Positions 10,469 to 33,100 of a stretch of 64,000 nucleotides of DNA are shown piece after piece (positions within the stretch are counted from its first letter, which is position 1; every line of letters begins with the position of its first letter). The position numbers were made by a program, and so were the translations under genes. Below the pieces are notes generated by a model that saw only the letters and a list, made by a program, of their open reading frames with translations, did no database searches and was not told the origin of the DNA. This DNA is from Odontesthes bonariensis (lineage: Eukaryota; Chordata; Actinopteri; Atheriniformes; Atherinopsidae), in assembly GCF_027942865.1 (NCBI RefSeq), contig NC_134515.1:28463949-28527948 (forward strand), in the 5' to 3' direction.

Positions 10469-13400
10469 ACATATTTTTCGCTGATTTGCCGAGAATATCA
10501 CATCCCTCCTGAAGTGGACTTATAACCTATGGCAGACATAAGATGCAAACCTTTTAAAATGAACACGTTCCCAAATTTTCAATACATTTTCAAACAAAAG
10601 TGCAGAAGTGGGATGCACATTTTGGGTTTTTCTGCTGATATTTGATAAGCTCATCGGCTTTCATCAGCCGATGCGATGATGAGACCACATGTTTTTTGCA
10701 TGCCTCCTATTTCTCGATCCTGTTCATTAACTGCACCATCAAAACATCAATGAAAAAGAAATAAATAATTAGTAAATTCAAAAAAGAATAACAATATTTG
10801 ACATGCTAAATCATAATTTTGATTGCATTTAAAATCTGAACGGCCACATTATTTGAGGGTAATACCACACACTGGGGCAGAGACTAACCATTATTATCAT
10901 TAATGATTCATTTTCTCCTTTTTTTGTTTGTTTTTCAATATTGGGCTTAATATTTTACATTTTTTCCACAAAACATTATCAAAACGACTGCTGATTAATT
11001 TTCAACAAATCAAATCAGCTTTACAAGATTTTTTCATGTTTTATATTGTTTAGACATTTTGAAAATAGCCAGCAAGGAAGCTTACAACACTCCCACAGTG
11101 GCGTTAAATACATCCGTTAAATGTAATATCATTTTAATCTGCTGCGTTTCCCCTCTTGTTACAATTGCCGTATTTTTGAGGAAAAACTTGTGACAGGTAA
11201 AGGATAAAAAACCCTTCAAACGAAACCATCCAACACAATGAACACAGCTCCTCCCTTCCCTACAAACCTGTGATACAGCATTGCTCCTAATCCTGCAGCA
11301 TCCTCCCAGGGTGGCGCTGAGGGTCAGCCAAGAAAAGCATCTTAAACACACAGTGACCTTAAATTCATCACAATTTAAGCACTAATGGAGTGGCAGACGG
11401 ACAGAAAACGTACACGAGACTTTCCCCTGCCCGGGCCTCATCATCCCATCTCATGTCCACGCCCTGACCTCTCCCTCTCCCGTCCAACATTTACACCAGA
11501 CCGTGCAAACAACACAGGGTGTGCTAAACCTCCCTGATGCTCACTCACTTGCAAATCTAGGGCACGGGACTGCTCAACGCAAAACAGACAGCAGTGAAAG
11601 ATTGGAAAATAAAAGATTAAATGCTTGTCAGCTGAGAGACAAAAATAAAAATAAAAAATGCACTCTGTCACTTGGTGGACACTTAATAAATCATGCACTG
11701 ATGAGAATACGTGAGCTAAAGAGCACAATATCTGCCCTCCATAAATTCAAAATTTACCCCAGTGCCATACCTTTATTCACATCTATCAAAGCCTCTCTGG
11801 GTTTGACCACAAAAATGGGCCTAAAAAAAGAAAAGGATCTAAACACTCTAGTGAGCAGTAAAAAATGCACCCATCCATCCATGTATACTCACACAAACAC
11901 ACCTGGCAGGATAACACCAGCTCAGAGACGTTTCCCTTGAGGAAACCTTATATTTAGAGTCACAGGATCAAGGTCAAGGCAGGGGGCACATTACTGGTAC
12001 CGATGTGCTGCGTACACTCTGCTCTTCCTGAGGAACACCACTGTGACAACAGGTCCTCCTCGACTGAATGCATTACACCCCTCACTGTGATCCCAGATTA
12101 GCTCTCATCAGGAAGAGGGAGCAGTTTAATTAAACAGAGCAGATCAGCTCCACACCCATGTGATGGATAAGAGAGGAAGAAAGGGATAAGCAGAGAGAAA
12201 TTAGGAAAAATTAAAGATGAGACAGAAAATAGAGCCAATCTGGGAGGAAAGCGGACGTGAATCAACACAAAGAAGCGGCGCGGTAACCTTATGAAGAAAC
12301 AGCTGAAATCATAATAACCAAAAATGAATAATTCAAAAGGGAATGGAGGAAAGGTTCAGTTCTCTCTAATGAGCATTTTTGTGAGGTCGCAGTTTGGTAA
12401 CCTAAGCAGGCCTTCAAGTGTGCGTGTAGGTAAGAGAGAGATACTGCTGATTCAGTAGGGATGGCTGAAGGTGACCCTCGCCTGCTCCTGCTGCCTCTCT
12501 CACCACCTGATATTGATCCCAGTTGTCCAACTCAGATAAATTCCTTGCTTTCTTGACATTTCAAATATGGCAGCGTGTAAATTGTAACTCCACACACTAT
12601 CATCGATTAATTATTGATTTGCCTCTTGACAGAACGTGAACCACTTCTCATGAGCGGCCCTGCCAACTTAAACTGAATCTCCAAATGTGTATGGACGTGA
12701 GCCCTAGTTCTGGCGTGGGTTTATTGTTGTTGTTGTGTAAATTTGATCAGACCGCACATGACGTGTTAAGAACTAAGAATAGAGCAGGCTACAACTGCAG
12801 AATTCAAATTCAGAGGCTGGGAGCAAAGGTTTGGACCGCAGATGGGTGAATGTGTCTACGTAGCCCTGCACTGTCAAGGGTAAACTGCCTGCCACACACA
12901 CTCACACATACATACACACGCACACTTTCACCTCACCTTAAAACAGCAGCATGAATATTCATGATACCGAAGGACGCAGGAGGTACATAATTAGACAATC
13001 AACCACTCCCAGATGACATGCATTACCACGACAGAGGGGAAATGCACCTCATTTTATCCTCCCCTCTTGTTAGCAGTAAAAGAGGAGTTGGGTTTATAAG
13101 TCAACATGCATTTCCACTTACTAGTGGTTCAAACTTGGGCTGAGATCATAAATAAATAAAAAAAAATGAATGCAAAATAAAACCCAAAGGCTTTTAAGGT
13201 GCAAAACAGCTCATGAGTGCATGGATCAGACTACAGGAAAACAAACAGTTTGAGGACCAGAGCTGCGTGCGAGAGCATTTGTTGACAGTTCCACCACCCC
13301 ATGCAAATGAACAATCCCCGAGCAGCACTACCTTCAAAGCTCTCCAAATCCAGAGCATCGCACACTTTTAAGCCAGTGCCCGGCATCAATCACCTCAAAA

Positions 13401-13507
13401 CAAGCTCCCTGAATCAAACTGGGACACACCCAAAACAAACAGCAACAGAACACATACACGTGCGCACGCAATCACACGTAGACTGCTGCAAAGCACTTGT
13501 GCACGCT

Positions 13508-13510
<3 letters not shown>
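10469..13510. other. Non-coding stretch, nothing recognised
   Basis: About 3 kb with several chance open frames, the longest 145 codons on the plus strand at 11,503-11,940. None has a recognisable domain. CA-rich simple sequence begins near 12,893. Confidence 0.4.

Positions 13511-13558
<48 letters not shown>
13511..13558. repeat. (AC)24 microsatellite
   Basis: Uninterrupted AC repeat of 48 bases. Shorter CA runs follow at 13,731-13,745, 13,918-13,930 and 14,340-14,371. Confidence 0.97.
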
Positions 13559-13560
<2 letters not shown>

Positions 13561-14130
13561 GGCTGTGAAGCACAAAGCATATTCCAGTCAGCCTATCATA
13601 CGGCAAAATGGGTGCAGGTGTCCTGAACAAGAGCTTCTCTTTATGTTTCATTAGAGCAATTTCTGAAGCAGGAGACTGAAATGAGAAAAAGAAACAAACT
13701 TTCAAAATCTATTCATGCCTTCATTATGCACACACACACACACACATGTTCACCAAACTTAATCTGTTAAAACTCACACTCTCATCCCTAAAGTATACCT
13801 TATAATGACAACCCCCATGTTCTTCACTCTCATCTCACAAGTTTACATGAACACAAACTGGTAGAGTGTCTACCAGCTGCTGTCAGTCACCCACCACCAC
13901 CCCACGGTCCCACCACAAACACACACACACTTCGATTACACACAACAGATTCTCAGATTTCTCATATTTTAGGGAAAACACTGACCTGCCTTGCCGCTGA
14001 CACACACACATTCTCTTTAAGCAGTTCAGCCTTTCAAAGAGGATCCGTTTGAACGCGTCTATATACATTGACCCGGCTGAGGTTAAATAATAAGCCAGCA
14101 CTTTAATAAATACGAGTTGCTTTGGTTCAA

Positions 14131-14134
<4 letters not shown>

Positions 14135-14161
<27 letters not shown>
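14135..14161. repeat. (CAG)9 trinucleotide repeat
   Basis: Nine CAG units followed by a GC-rich segment (CCCGGCGACG). It is not inside any coding exon I can support. It sits at the edge of the CpG-containing stretch that may be the promoter of the leftward magix-like gene. Confidence 0.9.
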
Positions 14162-14163
<2 letters not shown>

Positions 14164-14760
14164 CGGCGACGCCTGTAAAAGGTGGGAATGCAGCGATGGG
14201 GAGACGCTTTCACCGCAGCCAATCCCAGAGAAAGTCAGACGCGATGTGCACGGCTGACGGGATATTTGGACACTAGTGATGCTCTGAGAGCTGTGGTGAT
14301 CTTGTGGAGAGTGAGAGAGCGGGGAGAGAGGGGAAATAACACACACACTCACTCACTCACACACACACACACTATCGGGCAAATCTGACGGCGGCCGTTC
14401 ATAATTTTTCAGCAGCTGCTGCACTGCTGTGAGCAAAAGAGCGCGGAGGATGGATGACTGTGGTCAAAAGCAGCTATTTTAACTTGAGCAAAGTGTTCAG
14501 TCTGCCCTTACAGAACAAATAAACTGCCAGTTTCTTACCTCCATGCTCGGCTCTCTCCGCGTATGATCCTTTCTCCTTGTCTCCGTCTGTCAGATCCTCC
14601 AGGTACCGATGCGTATATTTCAGTAGATCAAATAGCAGAGGCCCAATCAACCAAAAACACAAATGTCGGTAAAAAAACAAAAATCGATTTGACCGAGTTA
14701 AGGTGTCATTGAACTGCAGGCGCCGCGTTCTCAGGGCGACAAACGTCAATTGTGGAAGAC
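14160..14760 (-). promoter_or_regulatory. Possible promoter region of the leftward magix-like gene
   Basis: This stretch has more CpG and G/C than the surrounding 14 kb (for example GACGGCGGCCGTTC near 14,388, and CAGGCGCCGCGTTCTCAGGG near 14,717). It lies between the divergent magix-like and gpkow genes. A promoter or 5' UTR exon for the minus-strand gene here would fit, but no initiator or splice site proves it. Confidence 0.25.
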
Positions 14761-15600
14761 AAGGTTAGAAGAGCCTCGGGCTTTTTTGTCTAGTTAAAAG
14801 TGAATCTTAATTGACGGCCATGTTCTATAAATGTAACCCACTTTAAGCGGGAGGAAACAATGATAAATGCATTATGAGAAGGTTATCCTGAGAAGTTCAT
14901 GAGCACGGAGGGGAGGGGAATAAAAGAGTTAAAAGTACCGCCCCTAAACAGTGTCTGTAGCTTATACCCGCATCAGCAGCATCACTTTATCATCAGTTAC
15001 AATCGGGGCTTAAAGGCGTGAGAACCAGGTGTAAACGTTGAGGGTTTCATCTTTTTCCCCATTTACTCCCCATTCACTGGGCTATTTCATCCAGTTATGA
15101 CTAACATTATACATTAACAATAACAGAAGATAAGGCTATAAAGGTGCGAGTTGAAAAGGCCTGCAACACAGTGAGCTTCACATTGAAACTGTGGTGAATG
15201 TGTTTACACACACCATCTCAGCCGGAATAAAAAAGTAAATCCAGGTAGTTTTTTTTTTTCAAAAAATGATATTAAAACTATTACTGTAACTGTAACGAAG
15301 AAAAAAGGGCGCGTTAATTACGAAGAACGTCCCAAAAAGAAAGGAAAACTTTAAATGTCCAATTAAACAGAGAAACATCAGAAACATCAGTTGGTAATAA
15401 ACTCAGTGCGATGTTATTACTGTCAATTTAATCTGAAAAACGAATTTATGGTGTTATGAAATGCACGCACGTTATTTGAGTTTCATTAGTAAAAAATACG
15501 CACAAAGCGTCTTTTTTTCTGCCAAATTTACACTCCTCGTTCTGGATTATATTCAGACTTTGTTTCGCAAAGGAGATAAAAACCTGTAAGTACTCTTTGG
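14761..15600. other. Intergenic stretch before gpkow, nothing recognised
   Basis: AT-rich DNA without an open frame or repeat that I recognise. Confidence 0.4.
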
Positions 15601-15631
15601 GGCCCCTCACCCCTGCACCTTTAATTGTGGT

Positions 15632-15650
15632 GTATGATGGGAAATGTAGT
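15632..15650 (-). promoter_or_regulatory. ZNF143/STAF (SBS-type) binding motif upstream of gpkow
   Basis: The sequence GTATGATGGGAAATGTAGT matches the reversed STAF/ZNF143 site (GCATNNTGGGARTTGTAGT) at all but two fixed positions. It lies 92 bases before the gpkow ATG. This motif is common in TATA-less promoters of vertebrate housekeeping genes, which suits a splicing factor. A related AACTCCCAGAA lies at 15,697-15,707. Confidence 0.6.
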
Positions 15651-15741
15651 TATCTAAAGCAATAGACTTTATTTGAGTGGGACGAAATACACTCTAACTC
15701 CCAGAACAGTTAGCGCCGTCTTCATATTTCTCCAAACAATA

Positions 15742-26300
<10,559 letters not shown>

Positions 26301-26459
26301 TCTCTCGTCTTTGGTGTAATATCCTGTCGCTTTTCATCCCATCCCACGCTAAATGTCGTTTTTTGTAATATTCAATAATGGATTTTAAAGATTTGCTGCT
26401 TTTTTTTTTTTTTTAAATAATCCCTATGGAACTTTATTTGTGCAGATATCATCACAACC

Positions 26460-26465
26460 ATTAAA
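26460..26465 (+). terminator. Candidate poly(A) signal of gpkow (ATTAAA)
   Basis: ATTAAA lies 160 bases after the gpkow stop codon and is the best poly(A)-like hexamer before the opposing pqbp1 transcript begins its own 3' end. Confidence 0.5.
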
Positions 26466-26504
26466 GAAACTACAAACAGCTCTTTTTCCACAGTAATTGT
26501 GAAT

Positions 26505-26510
26505 TTTATT
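26505..26510 (-). terminator. Candidate poly(A) signal of pqbp1 (AATAAA on the minus strand)
   Basis: TTTATT on the plus strand reads AATAAA on the minus strand, 194 bases beyond the pqbp1 stop codon. Cleavage 10-30 bases further on would fall at about 26,475-26,495, practically touching the gpkow 3' end. Confidence 0.6.
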
Positions 26511-26703
26511 GTGTTCACCGATGGTTTTAGTAGCAACAAGAAGGTCAATCTTTAGCTAATATAAAACATATTTACAACACGAATAAGAAAAAACTGAAGG
26601 CCCAAAGGCCCAGCACTCGGTTCTTCAAAATGCACACATCCAACGACGAAAAGAGGATGTTTGAGATGTGAGCAGAAGGACGAGCAAGTCTTGGCTGGTG
26701 TGC

Positions 26704-29291
26704 CTACTCCTTGGGTTGTTGGTTAGCTGCGTTAGCCCGAAGCACAGCTCCTGGACTGGGATACGGCCGCTGCTGAAACAGAGGCCCCGCTGCTGTGGTG
26801 TCTGCACCCGTTTTTGCTTCGTTGCGTTTGGGCAGACCACTTGACCATGAGCCTCTGAAAGATAAATTTGTGTCTTTTAATTCACTGTTTCGTTTTGAAG
26901 AACAGTCTCATCGCTTTCAGAGGAACTGCTGATTTGTTTTTGTTTTTTTGTTTTTTTTACACATCAAATCGGTTTGCAAGCAACTAGCCTGCCTGTGAAA
27001 ACAGCTGAACGATGCCTTATGTGGCTGTGAGGCTTTGTCATGTAACCCTGGGCTGCTGAATTTGCCTTGACTTGACATCAATTATGGAGAGCTTGTGTCT
27101 GCAGGAGTGGAGTATCAAAAGACTCAAGTCAGACACTTTTTACAAAAAAAGAAATGACCCTCTGCATCAGATTGTTTTGTAAAATGAATGCTACAAAATC
27201 GAGAGGGACAACTTTGGAGTCCATCAGTTGTTTTACAGATAACTGAAAATTAAAGCCTCTGGTATTGTGTTTGTACCCGAGTGTAAAGATTGCATCCCCT
27301 ATGGTTAAGATAATGGATCTGAAATTCTTTGAATTAAAATGTGCCATAAATTATGTCCCCAAAGCAATTTAGGGTAATATTCTGGTAATACAGTGTTTCC
27401 GCCCAGTGCAACCAGATGACAGCAACTGCAGGGTTTGACTCAGAAAACTGCAGCCACCTTGCTCCCACGAGGTTCCACTTATCATGTGATCTGGCACCAG
27501 CTTTGCAGTGCCAGCAATAGTCTGAACAAAGTTTCCAAGCAGAATGTATTACGTTACATTTGTGCTGCAAAGCTCTGCATTAAATTAAAAGGGCCTTTAA
27601 ATGTCAGCTAAGTCTTGAAGACCATTTACTTATAAAAGAAAGCCTATGAGAGTAGAGATTAAACAGGCTTGTCATAAAAGGATAAGGCTTGTCATAAAAA
27701 AGGATTTTTTTTTTTTTTTTTTAAAGGATAGCTTTCTTAGATACGAGCCACACTGCACTACACAAGGATCCTGGGAATAGTGGCGGTAGCTTTTCTGAAT
27801 GGAGTGTAGACATTTTTAGGATTAGATATTACATCTGTGTTTTTCCTGTCATGACGAGCCAAAATTTTTTCTGTGTTAACACAAATGAAAATAATCAGTT
27901 ATGTGGCCATTCCCCCATTGACTTATATACTTTTTTTATATATATCTTATTTATGTTTACTTCTCTGTTATTTCTAATGAAAAAATATCTTCTGTGGACA
28001 AAAGGAGTCTTTCAAGCGTGACCTGAATGAATGGTTAAAAAGTCTGAATATTTCTCTTTTTGTGTCTCTCAGGTCCCCCCACCTTAGAACTGCAAATTGT
28101 CTGGCAAGTTTAGAAAGTTAAATCAAAAACTCATTGATGCTGCTAATACTGCACCTTGGAGCATCAGAGTAGGCGCTTGGATCCATGGGGTCCATTTCAT
28201 CATCTTTTCTTCCTGAAAACAAAGTGAACGTTTAACTGTGCAAAAAGCTTCATTGAAAGCCTGTAGAACGAGACGAATGTGAGCATCACCTCTTTTGTTC
28301 TTGCCGTACGGAACAATGTCTTCTCTCCTCTGTTTTCTCCTGTCTCTGTCCCTCCCGTCTTCCCTCTCTCTGTCCCTGTCCCGATCCCTCTCCCGCTCTC
28401 TTTCGCGCTCTCTCTCCCTTTCCCGCTCTCGCTCTCGTTCTCTCTCCAGTTTCTCAGACGGTCTCTCCGGTCTTTCGTCTCCTACGTCGGCTAATCAAAG
28501 AAAGTCGAAAAGACAGAAAAAGAATCAAGGCAACGGTTAGGAAATTAACAACACGTAAATTCTGCCTCAAACAAACTGCGTTCAGAGATTGTCTCACAAA
28601 TAATATTCAGATCTGCAGTGATGAGGCTTAATAAAAATGCTACCTTTCATTTTCTTGGCAGCTTTTGTTATCACTGCAGTCGGGTCATTCGGGGATAGCC
28701 AAGCAACCAGATCCGTCTCCACATTCCAGTAATAAGGAAGACCGCTGTGGATGGCAGGAAAAAGAAATTAAAACGGTTTTAATCTGCTGCCTTACATAAA
28801 CTTCTGATCAATCACTATAACATTTATGTGAAAAATGTCTGCAGGAATTTATTTGACGATTTAAATAATTAGACACATCTCTGTATGGCAGGAGTTTGAG
28901 TAGACTTAAACTGTGGTTGTGCAGCCATCAAAGATAATGACACAGCAGTCGAGCGGCTCAGTTTATATGTGGGAAGACCCAAAGTGTTAAGTCATACATC
29001 AACAGCGTACGTACCAAGCAGTATCGAACACTTTGTACCAGTTTGGTGGTAGACTCTCTATTCTTGAGGCTTCATAATCTACATTGTTGTCATCATAATC
29101 TTCAGCAATTATCTCCTCATCTCCATCTGTTTTAATTGAGAGAAAAAAGTACCAACACACGTAAAATGTCAGATGACAAATGCTAAAAGGCAATTGTCCC
29201 GGCATGTAAAACGTGGCTAACTACCTTGATCTGAGGGTTTAACGATCCCTCTCTTGGCCAAACGGGCCAGCAGTGCTGCAGGTAGAGGCAT
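26704..29291 (-). CDS. pqbp1: Polyglutamine-binding protein 1 (PQBP1)
   Basis: PQBP1 is a nuclear WW-domain protein that links RNA polymerase II and WBP11 to the U5 snRNP. Six coding exons, transcription order: 29291-29225, 29126-29015, 28744-28644, 28490-28290, 28212-28155, 26854-26704. They total 690 nt, 229 residues (human 265). It starts [19 protein letters not shown], closely matching the family. An acidic stretch ([10 protein letters not shown]) is followed by the WW domain, about residues 48-80, with W52, YYW 64-66 and W75. Exon 4 encodes a long Arg/Glu/Asp tract replacing the polar repeats of mammals. The C-terminus has DELDPMDP-like [15 protein letters not shown] and [13 protein letters not shown], the YxxPxxVL motif that binds the U5-15kD protein. 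The ATG is one base after an acceptor (TTTCAG|G), so a 5' UTR exon lies upstream. Confidence 0.95.
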
Positions 29292-29292
29292 C

Positions 29293-29398
29293 CTGAAATT
29301 CAGAGGAGTGAGGAGAACACCGTCACGCAACCAGGAAAAAAACAGTGTTACCCAATCATCCAAATACAGTCAGTAAATTGATACTGGATTGGCCAATA

Positions 29399-29448
<50 letters not shown>

Positions 29449-30104
29449 CATGCACAACTGATAACAGCAGAATAAAATCTTCTCTGGCTGCAAACAAATT
29501 TCTCCTTTTACTTCAACTGTGAATATGAAGCAGCAATCACAAATACAATATGATCCCTGGGCGACCTTACTGTGACTCTTTTTAAAGTCATCTAAAATGT
29601 GAAAAGATTCCATTTTCAGGGTTTAGGCAGGATGTCTGAGTGATAGTCTTACACGTTGCTTTTGTGCCCCAGAGACACGTAAAGGAAACGACACCTGGTT
29701 ACAGCATTATTATTATTATTTCAGAAGCCTGGGCTCGGTCCATTTTTACTTTATTAAGGGAAGCTGGACATTCAACACTTTACACACAGTCTCACTGAGT
29801 ACAACATTCCATTTAGCTCTAAAAAGAGGAAACACATTGCATGCCCGCCCCGGGTAGCTTCGTAGCAACAGCTGAAAGATTAAAGCAACAAGCACACCAA
29901 CTGTGTAACTAGAAAACAGCATCCAGAAAAAAACACCTGCATTGTCTTTGAATATCAAGAATTGAAAAGAATTTCATCTTTACCCGTGCTCACGATTTCC
30001 TTTCCTTTAATCGTCGAGCAGAGAGAAAGACAGCACTTTCCAAAGAAAGGCACGCGGCGCACAATGATGACGTTGCAGCGTCCGCTTGACGACAACAAAC
30101 AAAC
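29293..30104. promoter_or_regulatory. Bidirectional promoter interval between pqbp1 and timm17b
   Basis: The start codons of the divergent genes are 813 bases apart. Pqbp1 needs a 5' UTR exon here because an acceptor precedes its ATG. The CpG-containing part at about 29,985-30,100 (TCGTCGAGCAG, GCACGCGGCGCAC, GATGACGTTGCAGCGTCCGC) includes a CRE-like TGACGT at 30,068-30,073. The (TA)n tract at 29,403-29,447 lies in the pqbp1 5' intron. No TATA box is clear. Confidence 0.5.
29403..29447. repeat. (TA)n microsatellite
   Basis: About 45 bases of uninterrupted alternating AT, directly upstream of the pqbp1 start-codon exon. Confidence 0.95.
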
Positions 30105-33100
30105 ATGGAGGAATATGCCCGTGAACCTTGGTAAGAATAAAGTTTAGAATGTGTTGTCTTTCACCGCTGAATTGAAATAACTGACTTCAGCTCCAGCGTT
30201 GCCGTTTATAGAATTTAGATTTAATCTGTTAGTGAGAGGGAACGGACAGATATTTTGGGAAACCCAGGTAGCGACGTGTGGGGTCACGGACATAAAAAGG
30301 TAAAGCTGTTGTCGGGCTTTAAGCTCCACAGACACATGCGAGCAGGTAACCTTTAACACTATACCACGTGTACGTGAACATGTCGCTGTTTTAAAATGAA
30401 AGTTGAAGGTCTGTTAAACGGAACGTCATGCTGTGTACCTTTAAAAGCTGACGAAATGTCATATACGAGCTATATTAGTAATTCAAAAAGCATGACTTAT
30501 TTATATGAAATATTCCGTGTTAATGACTTATTTACGTCAATTTTTTTAATTCGATGCAGTTTGAGTTTAAGGTAAGAACAACTAGCCTGGCTGACGCGTC
30601 CACATCTCGATGCCTTTGCAGTGTGAATGAAATCGCGCGCAAAGCAGCATGGGAATTCCCAGGCTAAAGAACAACTGCATCTTGTTTTTTTGTTTTGTTT
30701 TTGATTTTTTTAAACTGTTAAACAGTTAATTACCCGCCACGTTTTACCACGGAGCCTTACTGTTGCAGTGGGTAAGAAATGACCAAAAATTACATCATGT
30801 CGATGGGAACAAATGCTGCTTCAAGAGCTGTATCGTTTGGCGTTGGTGGTGCCTTGCCCCCTGCCCCAACATTTTGTAAATGTTTTGCTCACACCAAAAA
30901 AGAAAAAGAAAAAAAAGTGGTGTGAGCAACAGTATTGGTAATATATGTTGTATTAAATGAATGGGGTCTGAGTGCATTGTATTCTTTTTTCTAAATTCAC
31001 ATTTTACACAGTGTCCAAACTTATAGATTTAAAAAAAAAATGTCTCTGTATTACCAATAAGTAAAAGGGATGTACTTTCATCACCCCGATCCTGTGCATC
31101 TGTTTCCATTTTAAGGTCTTTCATTATGTTTTTTTTTTTAATTCCAAATCTGTTTTAGGTTTCATCATTTACACTGGCGCATCTTTCAGGCGGAGGAGTT
31201 TAAATTTGGTTGGACTGTGACCTAATGGCAGTGACGTAAATGTTAGTAAGCCAAGAGGCACGAGTATGGGTACTCTATTCAAGGCATAGTATTCTGTATC
31301 GACGCAGCTAACTTACCTGTGTTACTCTAAGAATAATGTGTGGCTCCTAGTGAATTGATGATTTCAAGTACGCTTCCCACAGGCAATACAAAAGACAGGA
31401 GGAAGTACTTAAGCTAAAGATGAAGCGTGAATCAGAACAAGGACCTCAGCAATGGGGGTCTTTACCACAGCCTTTGGCTGGGGTTGTGTAATTGATTGGA
31501 CTATATTATTTAGCTGATCTTAGGTTACAGTTATACTGTACAGAAGTATGCATTTAATCATCTTTTGGCCCTGGACTAAGCTAGATCCTGATATGAAGGT
31601 ATCTGCATAGTTTGCATTTTCTGGGGCAGGTTACCACTTTGTCAGTGTTTTCTTCACACGCAGTGTATATGCATACATCTCCATCTGTGTTCTCTGCGTA
31701 ATTCCTGCAGCCCCTGGAGGATAGTGGACGATTGTGGTGGAGCTTTCACGATGGGTGCTATCGGAGGAGGAGTGTTCCAGGCGATCAAGGGCTTTCGAAA
31801 CGCCCCTGCTGTGAGTTCAAAACATAATCGTTTGCTCTCTGATTCATCAAGCTTCTCAGGGCAAAAGTTCAACTATGTCCTAATATTTCAGGGTGTCGGA
31901 CACAGACTGAAAGGAAGTGCAAATGCGGTGAGAATAAGAGCTCCACAGATTGGAGGTGAGGATGTCTTGCTTTGTTGGCCATGAACTAATTCTTTTGTTG
32001 CAGATGTGGCATTTATTTGAATCAGTCTGTAATACAGCGTTGCTTGTGCATATTAGAATATTCAGTGCAGCCAGGTTATTTATTTTAATTAGCCAGCCTA
32101 ATTATTTTACAAAATCATTTTATTTTCCCAAAACTAAATGTCAAACATTCTATCTGTTTATTTATTTATTTATTTTTTCAATTTTTTTATTTTTATTTAA
32201 ATGTATTATTATTGCCAGGTTGGGGTATAATGTTCATGTTTAAATCAATGAAAAATCCTAATAAAGATGTGTTTAAAAAAAATTAAAATAAATAAAAAGT
32301 CAAAAGTTCAGTCACCCACAATGGTGTTTATTTGAAGGAAGCTTTGCTGTATGGGGAGGGCTCTTCTCTACAATCGACTGTGGTTTAGTTCGCCTGAGAG
32401 GGAAAGAGGACCCTTGGAACTCCATAACAAGTGGTGCACTCACTGGGGCCATCCTAGCAGCACGCAGTAAGATGGAGCCCAATAGCTCTCTGTACTAGAT
32501 ACCACTGTCCTGTGTCAATGAACTGAATAACTGGTTATGATTGACTGAATGTTGTGTTTTTCTTCAGATGGGCCATTAACCATGATGGGCTCTGCCATGA
32601 TGGGGGGGATTTTGCTCGCCCTCATTGAGGGTTTTGGTATTCTGCTCACCAGATACACAGCACAACAGTTTCAGAATCGTAAGTGAACTCACTGAGTTCT
32701 GTAAACTATGTTTGTGTCACATGAATACATACTGTACATATACATGTATAAAAAAAGAAAGGTGCCAAGTTCATGTATTTATAAAGCCAAACATGACATA
32801 TTACAATTTTTGCCCAAAACACTCTACGTAGTGTTTTTTTCATTTTTCCATCTTAACCTCCCAAAAAAGTAGCACTTTCAAAACAAAATGGCCGTCTGAA
32901 AACTGAAAACCAACTGATAACTCCTACTATGTTTTCTTCCATGGAGTGTTCTGTTTTTCTTTACCGTATGACATTCTTTTGCTGCCCCTTTCTGCACTGC
33001 ACTGGAAAGCTATGTCTTCTTGCGCAGACTTGGACTTTACATCCTCTGCAACCTTGGAAGTAATCGTTTGGGTGTGTTCAGATGCTATTTTTGTTCAGAT

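Noticed and set aside
11503-11940. 145-codon open frame on the plus strand
   Set aside because: Low-complexity composition and no family resemblance; the region is AT-rich and the opposite strand is also open for part of it.
14135-14161. CAG repeat as a polyglutamine-coding tract
   Set aside because: No supported exon or conserved protein context surrounds it.
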